Translations under genes and position numbers: made by a program
Shown: one piece after another, positions 51,863-60,309 of the stretch
How positions within the stretch are numbered: the stretch's first letter is position 1
How the letters are laid out: each line of letters starts with the position of its first letter
Notes under the pieces: generated by a model
Databases searched by the model: none
Seen by the model: the letters and a program-made list of their open reading frames with translations, nothing else
Told to the model about the DNA's origin: nothing
Assembly: GCA_030427805.1 (NCBI GenBank)
Contig: JAUICP010000005.1
Span: 62,001-126,000, forward strand
DNA from: Bdellovibrionia bacterium
GTDB lineage: Bacteria; Bdellovibrionota; Bdellovibrionia; Bdellovibrionales; JAGQZY01
Length of the DNA: 64,000 nucleotides
Direction: 5' to 3'

Positions 51863-51901
51863 AAACCCATGTCCATAGTTTATAGGAGATTCTATGGGTT
51901 T
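51863..51901 (+). promoter_or_regulatory. Leader hairpin that includes the start codon of the deamidase-like gene
   Basis: AAACCCAT (51863-51870) is the exact reverse complement of ATGGGTTT (51894-51901), whose first three bases are the start codon. CCATAG (51873-51878) can instead pair with CTATGG (51892-51897). TAGGAGA (about 51883-51889) lies in the loop. Either pairing would limit initiation. A second stem, GGCTTCA/TGAAGCC, lies at 51824-51846. This is a structural inference from sequence. Confidence 0.4.
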
Positions 51902-52844
51902 ATGGTGTTTACAGTTCTTAAAGAAATCCGTGCTGGTGGCGGTTCTCGCATTGTTAACCGGTCAAGTTTGTTTGGCTGAATGGAAGTATGAGCCCATTGA
52001 TATTCACTATGGTGAAGCTTGGTCGAGACTTCCCAGAGAAGAAGTCCTTAAGATTTTCGATCATCCCGATCATTTTTACTACTATTGGCGCAAGCAAACT
52101 TTTTGGCGTTCGAAAAAAGCGGTCCATGAAATGAATCAAAAAGATTTAGATGAGCTCGCTAAAGATTGGTTCATGAAAGGGAAAACGGACCGGCCCGATT
52201 TTATGACTCGAGAAGACGCTCAAGCACTTTTTAATTTTATAAAGAATCATCCCGTAGCTGGTCTTCACATGGTTGATCACTATGATCCCCACGGAAATAT
52301 TCAATTCTGTTTTGGGAAAGCCTTTGCCACTCATATTGCTTCTTTGCATGCCGGCCTCGATCCCGACTCCGTTCGCAAAGTCTTTGCTGTTGGAAAAATG
52401 GGGAAATGGTCGTTTCATGTGGCCACAATGGTTAAAGCCCATGAAGGCGGATATTGGGTTATTGATCCGCTCCTTGATAGACCGATGATGGTTTACGAGT
52501 GGATGGAGTATTGGGATAATCGTTATAGCAACGCAAAAATGCGTTTTTATTATACCGAAGGGGATCGATTTGCCTACTCTGTTCCCGACTATTCTCGAGT
52601 TAATCTCGGTTTAGATTTATCGGCCCAAGCTGATTTTTATAATAATTATTTTAAAGACTTCTTAGATAACATAGTTAAGCCTGAAAATCGGGTGGGCTTA
52701 CCCGAACTGAATAAGCGCGAAAATAATCAACCTTTTTACGATGTTCTATCCTATTACAGTCGTCCTACGGTTTACCGTAGTCCTTTCTTTGGTGGATTGA
52801 AGTGCGAAGTTCACTTTAAGTTCTTGAAAGAGAGAGGAAGGTAA
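51894..52844 (+). CDS. Exported protein-glutaminase/transglutaminase-like cysteine enzyme
   Basis: ATG at 51894 follows TAGGAGA. A signal peptide (VLVAVLALLTGQVCLA) ends before EWKYEP. Residues 139-191 show a Cys-His-Asp order in typical context: QFCFGKAFATHIASLHAGLD (C139), WSFHVATMVKAHEGG (H175) and YWVIDPLL (D191), as in secreted protein glutaminases and related deamidases. A MYEWMEYW-like aromatic block follows. The remaining C-terminal part is unassigned. If right, it deamidates glutamine in proteins outside the cytoplasm. Its stop overlaps the next start as TAATG, so both are probably made together. Confidence 0.78.
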   Translation: MGLWCLQFLKKSVLVAVLALLTGQVCLAEWKYEPIDIHYGEAWSRLPREEVLKIFDHPDHFYYYWRKQTFWRSKKAVHEMNQKDLDELAKDWFMKGKTDRPDFMTREDAQALFNFIKNHPVAGLHMVDHYDPHGNIQFCFGKAFATHIASLHAGLDPDSVRKVFAVGKMGKWSFHVATMVKAHEGGYWVIDPLLDRPMMVYEWMEYWDNRYSNAKMRFYYTEGDRFAYSVPDYSRVNLGLDLSAQADFYNNYFKDFLDNIVKPENRVGLPELNKRENNQPFYDVLSYYSRPTVYRSPFFGGLKCEVHFKFLKERGR

Positions 52845-54553
52845 TGGTTTTTTTTCGAGCTTGTTTACTTTTTTTAACTCTGCTGGCTTGTCTGCCCACG
52901 TTTGGGCAAACTCCTCAGGGCTTTGACGAGTATATTGATCTCGAGCAAAACTACAATGTGTTTGGACGAACCAGCGAGGTCTTGTCCCCAGAGCAGGCCG
53001 CCGAGCGGAATCTTTTCGGAATTTATATTCCGAGTGACCAGTTAACAGTAGTTCGTTCAAAAAAATGGCGAGAGGACCCTTGGGCTTCGGTTTTGGGGGA
53101 TCACCGCCTGAGTCTTCCCTTGTTTGTTAGAAATGACCAAGAAGACAAAATGAATCTTATTAAAGACGCTAACCCAGGTGCCCTGGTTTTTAGTGAGCAA
53201 AAGGCCCTCCGCCTACAGGGGAAAAGTTCATTTCTCTCTTGGTGTGATGGGTGTCAGCGGCCGATGACATTTTTGAAAATTCAAACCAAGTGGGGCAGTC
53301 AGCAAAAAAATACGGCCTACCATGGGCAGCTCGCTGTGAGAGTTAATGACGTTATAGAAAGTCTTATGGAAGGAGCTTCTGGCTCAGGAGTTGATTACTT
53401 TCCCGAACGATTCTCGGTAGCCTACAAAGACGATAATGTCAGGCATTCGTATTCAGTACGATCTTTAGAAACGAAATTTCAGAGCGCTATGGGGCAAAGT
53501 AATGAGGTGATGCTTCCGGTCCATGGAATTCTTCGCAAAGAGTTTTTTGCCGAAAGAGGTTGGGATCTGGATCAATGGGTCCTCGAAGAGTACATTCCCC
53601 ATTTAGCGAAAATGAATGCATATTTACAATTTGAAAAAGGGATTTATCTTGAGGGGCACACTCAGAACCTCGTTGTATTCGTTGACCAAGACACTGGCGA
53701 AATCAACCGTATGGCCTTTCGCGATATTGCTGACATCATGATAGACCCTTTTATCGGACTGGCGAAGGGTGAAAAACATCATTATGAGAGTTTAAAAGAA
53801 ACGACCCAGCCTTGTCTTATTTATCAGCGGACCTATGAAGATCCAGATATTCCGACGCCAAAGGCCTACTATGAGTGGTATATGGGGCAGGGGATAACGA
53901 CTTCGACAAAAAATTGGTTTAAAAAGCGGAAGATCGCTAAAAAATACCTACAGGTCTTTTTTGCAGAATACGAAAGTCTTACTGGAGAAGCCGTGCCGCG
54001 ATCGATTCGCCGTAGTGTTAGAGAAGGATTTGCGCTCCAATATTTGGGTTCGGAATCGTCGGCTTCAATTATGGGAAATGCAGCAGAAGCCCTACAGAAG
54101 CACCAGTTTGCTAAACTATGGCAGTCCTATTTTCGACCGCAAAATTTTAAAGAAGTGCCCGTTAGCGAAAAAAGTGTTGAGCTGATTCAAGAGCTTCTCA
54201 AGACAAACTCCTTTGTTTTCTTTGAGAGTCATGCTTTGGGACTCATCAAAGGGATTAAGGTTAAAAGCTCGCAATCACTTTTGAAGCGTCTCTTCTCTGT
54301 TTTCTCCAGGTCCCGAGCGAAACTCTACTTTGATGGCGATCAATTATTCATTCAAAAATCCAATGGTCGCCCCTTGGGTCTCGCCTATATGTTGAGTGAA
54401 GAACAGAAGCTGGATTTTCGCCTTCTTTTGGCCTCCGACCCCCTTCTGAGTGAGGCCAAGCAAAGTCATGGATCCGATCGAGCGAACCAACTTTCGGTGG
54501 TTCCGCAGAACAGGGCCATTGGACTTTGCGAACTCAGCTTACTCGGCCGTTGA
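52844..54553 (+). CDS. Exported protein with an IucA/IucC-like C-terminal motif
   Basis: A signal peptide (ACLLFLTLLACLPTFGQ) precedes a 550-residue protein. Around residues 255-300, YLEGHTQNLVV and NRMAFRDIADIM give E270-x-H272-x-x-N275 and R293-D294, the pattern of the C-terminal lobe of IucA/IucC-type (NIS) siderophore synthetases, which are normally cytosolic. Two nearby cysteines (WCDGC) lie about residue 138. No other NIS gene is in the window and the export signal argues against classic siderophore synthesis. It shares one base with the deamidase-like gene, so the two may act together. A terminator follows. Confidence 0.75.
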   Translation: MVFFRACLLFLTLLACLPTFGQTPQGFDEYIDLEQNYNVFGRTSEVLSPEQAAERNLFGIYIPSDQLTVVRSKKWREDPWASVLGDHRLSLPLFVRNDQEDKMNLIKDANPGALVFSEQKALRLQGKSSFLSWCDGCQRPMTFLKIQTKWGSQQKNTAYHGQLAVRVNDVIESLMEGASGSGVDYFPERFSVAYKDDNVRHSYSVRSLETKFQSAMGQSNEVMLPVHGILRKEFFAERGWDLDQWVLEEYIPHLAKMNAYLQFEKGIYLEGHTQNLVVFVDQDTGEINRMAFRDIADIMIDPFIGLAKGEKHHYESLKETTQPCLIYQRTYEDPDIPTPKAYYEWYMGQGITTSTKNWFKKRKIAKKYLQVFFAEYESLTGEAVPRSIRRSVREGFALQYLGSESSASIMGNAAEALQKHQFAKLWQSYFRPQNFKEVPVSEKSVELIQELLKTNSFVFFESHALGLIKGIKVKSSQSLLKRLFSVFSRSRAKLYFDGDQLFIQKSNGRPLGLAYMLSEEQKLDFRLLLASDPLLSEAKQSHGSDRANQLSVVPQNRAIGLCELSLLGR

Positions 54554-54558
54554 ATTTC

Positions 54559-54579
54559 GCGCTATTTCAGCGCTTTTTT
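54559..54579 (+). terminator. Intrinsic terminator after the exported gene pair
   Basis: GCGCT (54559-54563) pairs with AGCGC (54569-54573) around ATTTC and is followed by six T residues. Confidence 0.75.
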
Positions 54580-54669
54580 GTCACTCTATATAGATAATCT
54601 ACACTGTCTGGCTTCTGAGAAGGGCACAGAATTCGCTCTGCTAGTTTCCATTAAAAAAGGAAGAGTAGC

Positions 54670-56226
54670 GTGGTTCGGTTTGTTATTATTTTCATTTCGT
54701 TGATTATTTTCCCCCTTGTCGGTCTACAGGCCCAAGAAGAAGAGTTTGCTTCGCAGATCATGGGGCATCCACAATTAAGGCGCCTATCATTAGCGGGTGG
54801 AACGTTAACGGAAGAGAAACGAGATGAGTTGAGACGACGTCTGGAGCAGCTCGAAAGCCCCAACGTTCATTATGGGAAGAGACAAAAGCAAGGGCGAATG
54901 TTGCTCAGTAATCTAAAAATGATGCTCGATTTAGCCGAAGATTTTAAGCTGCAGAATGTGGGTTCCGGTGAAAAGCTAGAGACTTTAGTGGTTCAGGTTC
55001 TGTTAATGATCGTCTCTGAATTGAAAGATCATGAAATTACTGGTTTTCACATCAACGTACTTAACTCGTCCATTGAAATGTCCTATGGGGATTTAAACAA
55101 AGTAGTAAAAGCGGGGTCGAATGCCCGTAAGCCAGTTGGTGAAGTAAAGTTTAATGGATTGATTTATTCTCAAGAGCTGGTTGATGAGTACAATGGTATT
55201 CAATTACAAATTGCAAATGTACTGCAAAGGGGACTTCGTCTTCAATCAAGTGTAGCAGATGCAGAGGCCGAAGAAACGGTGGCAACTCTAGAGCTCAGTG
55301 CCAGCGAGGATGGTGTTTATACATCGGAAGGGACCCCGGCTTTTAGAAAATCACACGCCCTTGACTATTTCGCGGCAAACTACCTCCAACCCAATGGGAA
55401 ATATGCTTATAATCGTCCGCGTGCTGAGCGTATTGCCATGCGTGAATACTTGATGAACCGACGAAGTGGTATGAGTTTTGGATCCCTAGGAAGAATTTTT
55501 GGAGCGGAGAGCGCAGGTCAAGTTGCGGAACTGGTTGGAGAGTTGGACTCTGCTGAAGATATTGATTTTGCCTTAGAAACGAATCCTGCGATGGTTGACG
55601 ATGTCTTGGTTTCAATTGTTGAGATGAATCGACTGGGACTCGGCGATCGCGTCGATGATGTCATAAAAGCCAGCCTTGAAGGAGTGGCAGCAATTGGCGA
55701 GAAAGTCCCTGTTGATCAGTATTTCTCGGGTTTAGCTCGGGTGTTAACTGACCCTGTAAAAAGAAATCAATTGGCAAGTCTTCCCGTTCTTGGATCTGAT
55801 GTCATCATCAATGCGGTGTCTTTAGATCCCGACGGCGATACGCGAGTTATCGTGCAAAGTGTGATGGCAGAAATTATCGAGAAGGTTGGTTACTCAGGGG
55901 ACGCCGATGATCTTGCCGAGCGTGTTGAAGGAGCCATGGGGAGAGCCTTAGCCGAGGGATTTCGTCTTCCTGGGAGGGTTCTCGGTCTCGGTGTTCAAGC
56001 CGTTGGATTGACGGCAGTCGGTGTTAGAGAAACCGGTCAATTCCTTGGCGATAATGTACCTGTTGTTGCCGAAGGATTTTCGAATAGTTTTTCGGAAGGA
56101 GCGAGTCGAGTTACCTCTGGTGCCAGAAATCTTTGGCGACAGGCCCGAGAGCGCATGGGCCAAGGACAGAGCCCAGGCAATCTTCTTCCAGCACCTGCGC
56201 GCACTTGCCAGTCTAACTTCTTATAA
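54670..56226 (+). CDS. Exported protein of unknown function, helical
   Basis: GTG at 54670 follows AGGAAGAG. A signal peptide (FVIIFISLIIFPLVGLQA) is followed by EEEF. The first half has a long charged helix region (KRDELRRRLEQLE), the second is Ala/Val/Gly-rich with repeated short helices (AEIIEKVGYSGDADDLAERV). There is one Cys near the C-terminus (ARTCQSNFL). No catalytic motif or family is recognised. It is a single gene between two terminators, and its end is close to the large inverted repeat. Confidence 0.75.
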   Translation: MVRFVIIFISLIIFPLVGLQAQEEEFASQIMGHPQLRRLSLAGGTLTEEKRDELRRRLEQLESPNVHYGKRQKQGRMLLSNLKMMLDLAEDFKLQNVGSGEKLETLVVQVLLMIVSELKDHEITGFHINVLNSSIEMSYGDLNKVVKAGSNARKPVGEVKFNGLIYSQELVDEYNGIQLQIANVLQRGLRLQSSVADAEAEETVATLELSASEDGVYTSEGTPAFRKSHALDYFAANYLQPNGKYAYNRPRAERIAMREYLMNRRSGMSFGSLGRIFGAESAGQVAELVGELDSAEDIDFALETNPAMVDDVLVSIVEMNRLGLGDRVDDVIKASLEGVAAIGEKVPVDQYFSGLARVLTDPVKRNQLASLPVLGSDVIINAVSLDPDGDTRVIVQSVMAEIIEKVGYSGDADDLAERVEGAMGRALAEGFRLPGRVLGLGVQAVGLTAVGVRETGQFLGDNVPVVAEGFSNSFSEGASRVTSGARNLWRQARERMGQGQSPGNLLPAPARTCQSNFL

Positions 56227-56237
56227 AATCAAATCCC

Positions 56238-56263
56238 AAAGCCCATTCACCCAATGGGCTTTT
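56238..56263 (+). terminator. Intrinsic terminator, plus strand
   Basis: AAAGCCCATT (56238-56247) pairs perfectly with AATGGGCTTT (56253-56262) around CACCC, with one more T and CTCTT after. It lies 11 nt beyond the stop at 56226. Confidence 0.85.
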
Positions 56264-56293
56264 CTCTTACAAAAACTCTTTTTAGCTTTAGCC

Positions 56294-56608
56294 CTTTTTT
56301 ATTGATCTGACGGCCCCTATTTTTTTCTCAAACAAGTCCTCATCTCTTAGGCTCTTGATTTTCAATCTCTTACCCTCATCGACGGGAGTTACCGGGGGTT
56401 ACTTTTTCGAGTTCCGCAGGCCCTGTTGTCTTTCTTTATTTGAGAATAACTTACTTTTGAATTAAAGCGGCCAAGCGCCGAGGACTATTTGAGAAAAAGT
56501 GATCCCTGGGGACTCCCGTCGGTGAGGATTTTGTAAGAGATTGAAAATCAAGAGCCTAAGAGATTGCGGAACTCGAAAAAAATAGGGGCCGTCAGATCAA
56601 TAAAAAAG
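56294..56608. repeat. 315-nt mosaic inverted repeat
   Basis: Three arm pairs match in order: outer 33 nt (56294-56326 with 56576-56608, exact), middle 32 nt (56342-56373 with 56533-56564, exact) and inner 16 nt (56374-56389 with 56512-56527, one mismatch). Two further segments are exchanged between the arms: CTCAAACAAGTCCTC lies next to the outer arm on the left (56327-56341), while its partner lies near the centre on the right (56480-56493); CGAGTTCCGCA lies near the centre on the left (56408-56418), while its partner is next to the outer arm on the right (56565-56575). Both swapped segments adjoin T/A runs. No open frame of note lies inside. Confidence 0.9.
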
Positions 56609-56639
56609 AGAAAGCCAAAAATTTAAGTTTTTGAAATAA

Positions 56640-56666
56640 AAAAGCCCACCGGTGTAGGGTGGGCTT
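56640..56666 (-). terminator. Intrinsic terminator of the acyl-CoA dehydrogenase gene (minus strand)
   Basis: AAAGCCCACC (56640-56649) pairs with GGTGGGCTTT (56657-56666). On minus, the stem is followed by TTTATTTC after the TTT of the arm. It lies 24 nt past the stop. Confidence 0.85.
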
Positions 56667-56690
56667 TGGTAGAAGTATTTAGAGAAGGCT

Positions 56691-57848
56691 TTACTTGGCC
56701 AGTTCCATCTTGGCGATGGTTTGAAGCTGCATGTTTGATGTGCCTTCATAGATTTGGCCGATCTTAGCATCGCGCCAGAATTTTTCAGCCGGATATTCTT
56801 TAGTGAAACCGTTTCCACCGAAAAGGTCGATGGTCATTGAAGTGATTTTTTCGGCGGCCCTTGAGGCGTAAAGTTTTGCCATGGCGGCTTCTTCGATAAA
56901 ATCGAGGCCGGCATCTTTTAAGCGAGCGGCATTGTAAACCATAAGTCGCGAAGCTTCGAGGCTCAGGCGCATTTCTGCCAATTGAAACTGTACCCCTTGA
57001 AACTGGGCAATGGATTTCCCAAATTGCTCACGGCCTTTGATGTACTCGAGAGTGGCTTCGTAGGCACCTTGGGCAATACCCAACATTTGCGCGCCAATAC
57101 CGATCCGTCCCTCGTTAAGGGTTTCAATGGCAATTTTATAACCTTTACCCACTTCACCAAGTACATTCTCCTTAGGAACTTCGCAGTTTTCAAAAAGGAT
57201 TTCACAAGTAGAGCTGGCTCGAATACCGAGTTTGTCTTCTTTTTTACCGACACTGAATCCTGGAAAATCTTTTTCAACGAGGAAGGCAGTGATTCCCTTG
57301 TAGCCAGCATCTGGGTTGAGGTTAGCAAAAACAATGAAGATATCGGCGTACTCGGCGTTTGTAATCCAAAGTTTGTGACCATTGAGAACATACTTATCCC
57401 CTTTGTCCTCAGCTTTGAGGCGCAAGGCAAAGGCGTCAGATCCACTTGAACTTTCCGAGAGGGCGTAAGCTCCAACCCATTCCGTAGCCATCTTTGGTAA
57501 ATACTTTTCTTTTTGTGCATCGGTGGCCCATCGAAGTAGAGCATTAGTTACCAGGGTATTTTGCACATCACAGGCAACACTGACAGAGCCGTCGATTCGA
57601 GCTAACTCTTCAACCGCGATACAAGCCGTTGTAAAACTAGCGGCAGTTCCACCAAAATTTTCAGGAGTTTCGATTCCCATAAGACCCATTTCAAAGAGTT
57701 TTTTAAGCAGGTCTCTGTCCATTTCACTTTTCTGATCCATCTCTAATCGTTTGGGCAGAATCTCGCTTTCAGCAAACTCTCTAATGGCATCGCGAAAGGC
57801 CACTTCATCTTCAGATAATTGCGTGATCGCTGGACGTATTTCAGACAT
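56691..57848 (-). CDS. Acyl-CoA dehydrogenase, short/branched-chain type
   Basis: A flavoprotein that oxidises acyl-CoA to 2-enoyl-CoA. The catalytic base is Glu368 in IYEGTSNMQLQTIAK, the position used by short-chain enzymes. FAD and substrate contacts are in YALSESSSGSDA and KLWITNAEYADIF, and LFGGNGFTKEYPAEKFWRDAK is near the C-terminus. The 385 residues and the overall look resemble short/branched-chain (2-methylacyl-CoA) dehydrogenases, fitting the IcmF pathway in this window. It is 55 nt downstream of the fadL-like gene on the same strand. Confidence 0.93.
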   Translation of the reverse strand: MSEIRPAITQLSEDEVAFRDAIREFAESEILPKRLEMDQKSEMDRDLLKKLFEMGLMGIETPENFGGTAASFTTACIAVEELARIDGSVSVACDVQNTLVTNALLRWATDAQKEKYLPKMATEWVGAYALSESSSGSDAFALRLKAEDKGDKYVLNGHKLWITNAEYADIFIVFANLNPDAGYKGITAFLVEKDFPGFSVGKKEDKLGIRASSTCEILFENCEVPKENVLGEVGKGYKIAIETLNEGRIGIGAQMLGIAQGAYEATLEYIKGREQFGKSIAQFQGVQFQLAEMRLSLEASRLMVYNAARLKDAGLDFIEEAAMAKLYASRAAEKITSMTIDLFGGNGFTKEYPAEKFWRDAKIGQIYEGTSNMQLQTIAKMELAK

Positions 57849-57903
57849 TCTTCTCTCCTTTTTAAGGCTTCATATACTGGCTTCTTGGCGCGTAAAAATC
57901 AAT

Positions 57904-59142
57904 TCAAAAACTGTAACTGGAGCCCAGTGAAAGGCTGAATATTTTCTCGTCAATGGGCAACAAGCGCCAGGAATCTCCAATGAGGTGAACACTTTGGCCC
58001 CTCCCACCAGAATAATAGCCACCGAGACTCCAAGTCATTTTATCGCTAGACAGCAAACCGAGATTGCTCGAAAAACCCCACATATGGGTTTTTGGAGGTT
58101 GTCGAACCGCCAATGAAACTTGAGGTTCTTTCATACTCGAAAAGTTACTAAAAAGGCCAAAGCGCCACTTGAGCCAGCGGCGCAACTTAACTTCAAACCC
58201 CGTTGAGATATTCCAGGTGCCATTATGGCGGATCAGTTCGCGTCCCAAATGACTTTCCATATCGAAATATTGCAGGGGTTCCGAATAGGTCATATCGAGA
58301 GTAAAACGCGTCCCTTCCTTTTGATAGGCGAGTCCCAAACGATACAACCCGGGTATTTTAGTTTCGGACTTAATATCATTGAGCCGAGTTACATTTCGAT
58401 CAAAGGGAGAAGATTCAGTCTTTGACTGGTAGAAATCTCCCTTGCCACTAATTTCAATGGAAGGAAACCGATAACTGAGACCGAAACTCCAGTTATTATT
58501 CAATTGCAAAAGATAACCCAAGATATACACGAGAGAGTTATTTGTAAGACTCTTTTCTTCGGTTCTTAAATCAACAGAGGTCCCGCCTTTAAAGTTTTCA
58601 TCGGTGAGTGAGAGCAGGTAACTTCGAGCTGTGTAATAGATAGACAAGCCAAGGGCCTGATCTCCATCTAAATTGAGCGCAAAATTTCCACCAAACCAAA
58701 GGCTTTCATCATTGAGTTTCAGGTAGTGGGACTGATCATCAGTGGAAAGTATTTCTCCAGAAAAAAAGTTGTAGTCATTGACCAATATAGAAAGACCTAA
58801 AGAAAAACTACCATAGGAAACCACACTGCTCGAAGCCGCAGGTATGGATTGAAAAAAACCTCGATTCAGCCGCAAACTTTCTTGCAAGAGACTTTGGCTC
58901 TCTCCAAATTCGGTTTCGTATTTATTATAAAGAGTTAGGGTTGCAGAGAATTCACGACCATTAATGAGAGCGATTCCGGCTGGATTGTAATAGGAGAGGG
59001 CGGTGGTGTCTTCAACCAAGGCCACGGAGGCGCCACCCATGCCGGCAGCCTGGTTTCCTAGGAGGATTGAATTGCTATTGGAATAGGCAGCTAATCCGGC
59101 GATTGCATAAAAAAAAGTCAGTGTAAAAAATAAATAGCCCAT
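57904..59142 (-). CDS. FadL/OmpP1-type outer-membrane transporter
   Basis: Transports long-chain fatty acids or other hydrophobic molecules across the outer membrane. A signal peptide (FFTLTFFYAIAGLAAYS) is followed by LLGNQAAGMGGASVALVEDTTALSYYNPAGIALI, the plug region typical of the family (NPA motif). Many amphipathic strands follow, ending SLSLGSSYSF with the C-terminal Phe of outer-membrane barrels. ATG at 59142 has no clear ribosome binding site. It is first in an operon with the acyl-CoA dehydrogenase, which supports a fatty-acid substrate. Confidence 0.86.
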   Translation of the reverse strand: MGYLFFTLTFFYAIAGLAAYSNSNSILLGNQAAGMGGASVALVEDTTALSYYNPAGIALINGREFSATLTLYNKYETEFGESQSLLQESLRLNRGFFQSIPAASSSVVSYGSFSLGLSILVNDYNFFSGEILSTDDQSHYLKLNDESLWFGGNFALNLDGDQALGLSIYYTARSYLLSLTDENFKGGTSVDLRTEEKSLTNNSLVYILGYLLQLNNNWSFGLSYRFPSIEISGKGDFYQSKTESSPFDRNVTRLNDIKSETKIPGLYRLGLAYQKEGTRFTLDMTYSEPLQYFDMESHLGRELIRHNGTWNISTGFEVKLRRWLKWRFGLFSNFSSMKEPQVSLAVRQPPKTHMWGFSSNLGLLSSDKMTWSLGGYYSGGRGQSVHLIGDSWRLLPIDEKIFSLSLGSSYSF

Positions 59143-59278
59143 GGATTAAAAAAAGAATCATTTGAAATGAATGATTTTGCAAGAAGGCTGTTGCAGAGGC
59201 TTTACACCGAACAGCAAATTCGTTAAGACTGAAAGTTCTGGGGGGAATCGATGAAGACCTTCCGAGCGAGGCCATAAA

Positions 59279-60289
59279 ATGTCTGAAGATACTGCAAAAC
59301 AAGAAAAGCCGATTCGTCGAGTGATGGCTGGGATGCGTTCAACGGGGCGCCTTCATATCGGTCATTATTTTGGGGCTTTAAAAAACTGGGTGCATCTTCA
59401 AGATCAGTACCAGTGTTTTTTTGGTGCAATGGATTGGCATGCGATGACCACGTCTTACAAGAGTTCAAAAGAACTCCGAGAGCTCGCCTATGACAACGTG
59501 GCCGAATGGTTGGCCTGGGGTTTAGATCCCGAGAAATCGACAATTTTTATTCAATCTCAAGTGCCAGAGCACATAGAGCTCTTTATGTATTTTGCCATGA
59601 TCACGCCCTTGGGTTGGCTTGAGAGGGTGCCTACCTGGAAAGATGCCGAAGAAGAGGCAAAGGCCAGTGACACCCACAACCTCGGTCGACTTTCATATCC
59701 GGTTTTACAGGCGGCTGACATCGCAGTTTATCGCGGTGAAGGTGTACCGGTCGGACAAGATCAGGTGGCTCACCTGGAGCTGTCTCGAGAGATTATTCGC
59801 CGAATGAACCATTTGTACAAGGTGAAGCTTCCCGAACCAAAACCACTTCTTACGGAAATTCCTCTGCTCAGCGGCACTGACGGGCGCAAGATGTCCAATT
59901 CCTACAACAATGTTTTTTATCTTCTCCAAGAAGAAAAAGAATTGAAAAAGTCGGTCAATAAAATGGTCACAGATCCGCAAAGGGTTCGTAGGGAAGATAC
60001 CGGAAATCCCGATGTCTGCCCGGTCTTTAAGTTTCACCAGCTCTTCTCCACAGAAGAGGATCGCAAGTGGGTTCGCGAAGGATGCACCACGGCAGGAATT
60101 GGTTGTGGAGACTGTAAAGGCCGCCTTTATGACAACCTAAATCAATTTATGGGTTCTGCCCGTGAAAAGAAAAAAGAATTGTTGAAAGATAGGGAGAGGC
60201 TTGATTCAATTCTAGCCAAAGGGTGTCAAAAAGCTCGAGAGGAAGCGAGTCAAACCTTAAAAAGGGTCAAGGATAAGACCGGTTTTTAG
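59279..60289 (+). CDS. trpS: Tryptophanyl-tRNA synthetase
   Basis: Charges tRNA(Trp). ATG at 59279 follows GAGG. The class I signatures are RLHIGHYFG (HIGH at 26-29) and GRKMSNSYNN (KMSKS-type, about 201). GVPVGQDQVAHLELSREI is the usual substrate region. The length of 336 residues is normal. It is followed by scpA after 20 nt, a common bacterial order. Confidence 0.96.
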   Translation: MSEDTAKQEKPIRRVMAGMRSTGRLHIGHYFGALKNWVHLQDQYQCFFGAMDWHAMTTSYKSSKELRELAYDNVAEWLAWGLDPEKSTIFIQSQVPEHIELFMYFAMITPLGWLERVPTWKDAEEEAKASDTHNLGRLSYPVLQAADIAVYRGEGVPVGQDQVAHLELSREIIRRMNHLYKVKLPEPKPLLTEIPLLSGTDGRKMSNSYNNVFYLLQEEKELKKSVNKMVTDPQRVRREDTGNPDVCPVFKFHQLFSTEEDRKWVREGCTTAGIGCGDCKGRLYDNLNQFMGSAREKKKELLKDRERLDSILAKGCQKAREEASQTLKRVKDKTGF

Positions 60290-60309
60290 TTAAAGAGGAG
60301 AGAGAAGAC

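Noticed and set aside
56963-57544. Open frame of 193 codons on minus overlapping the acyl-CoA dehydrogenase
   Set aside because: Same strand but shifted frame within a complete gene; product looks like out-of-frame sequence rich in Lys and Ser.
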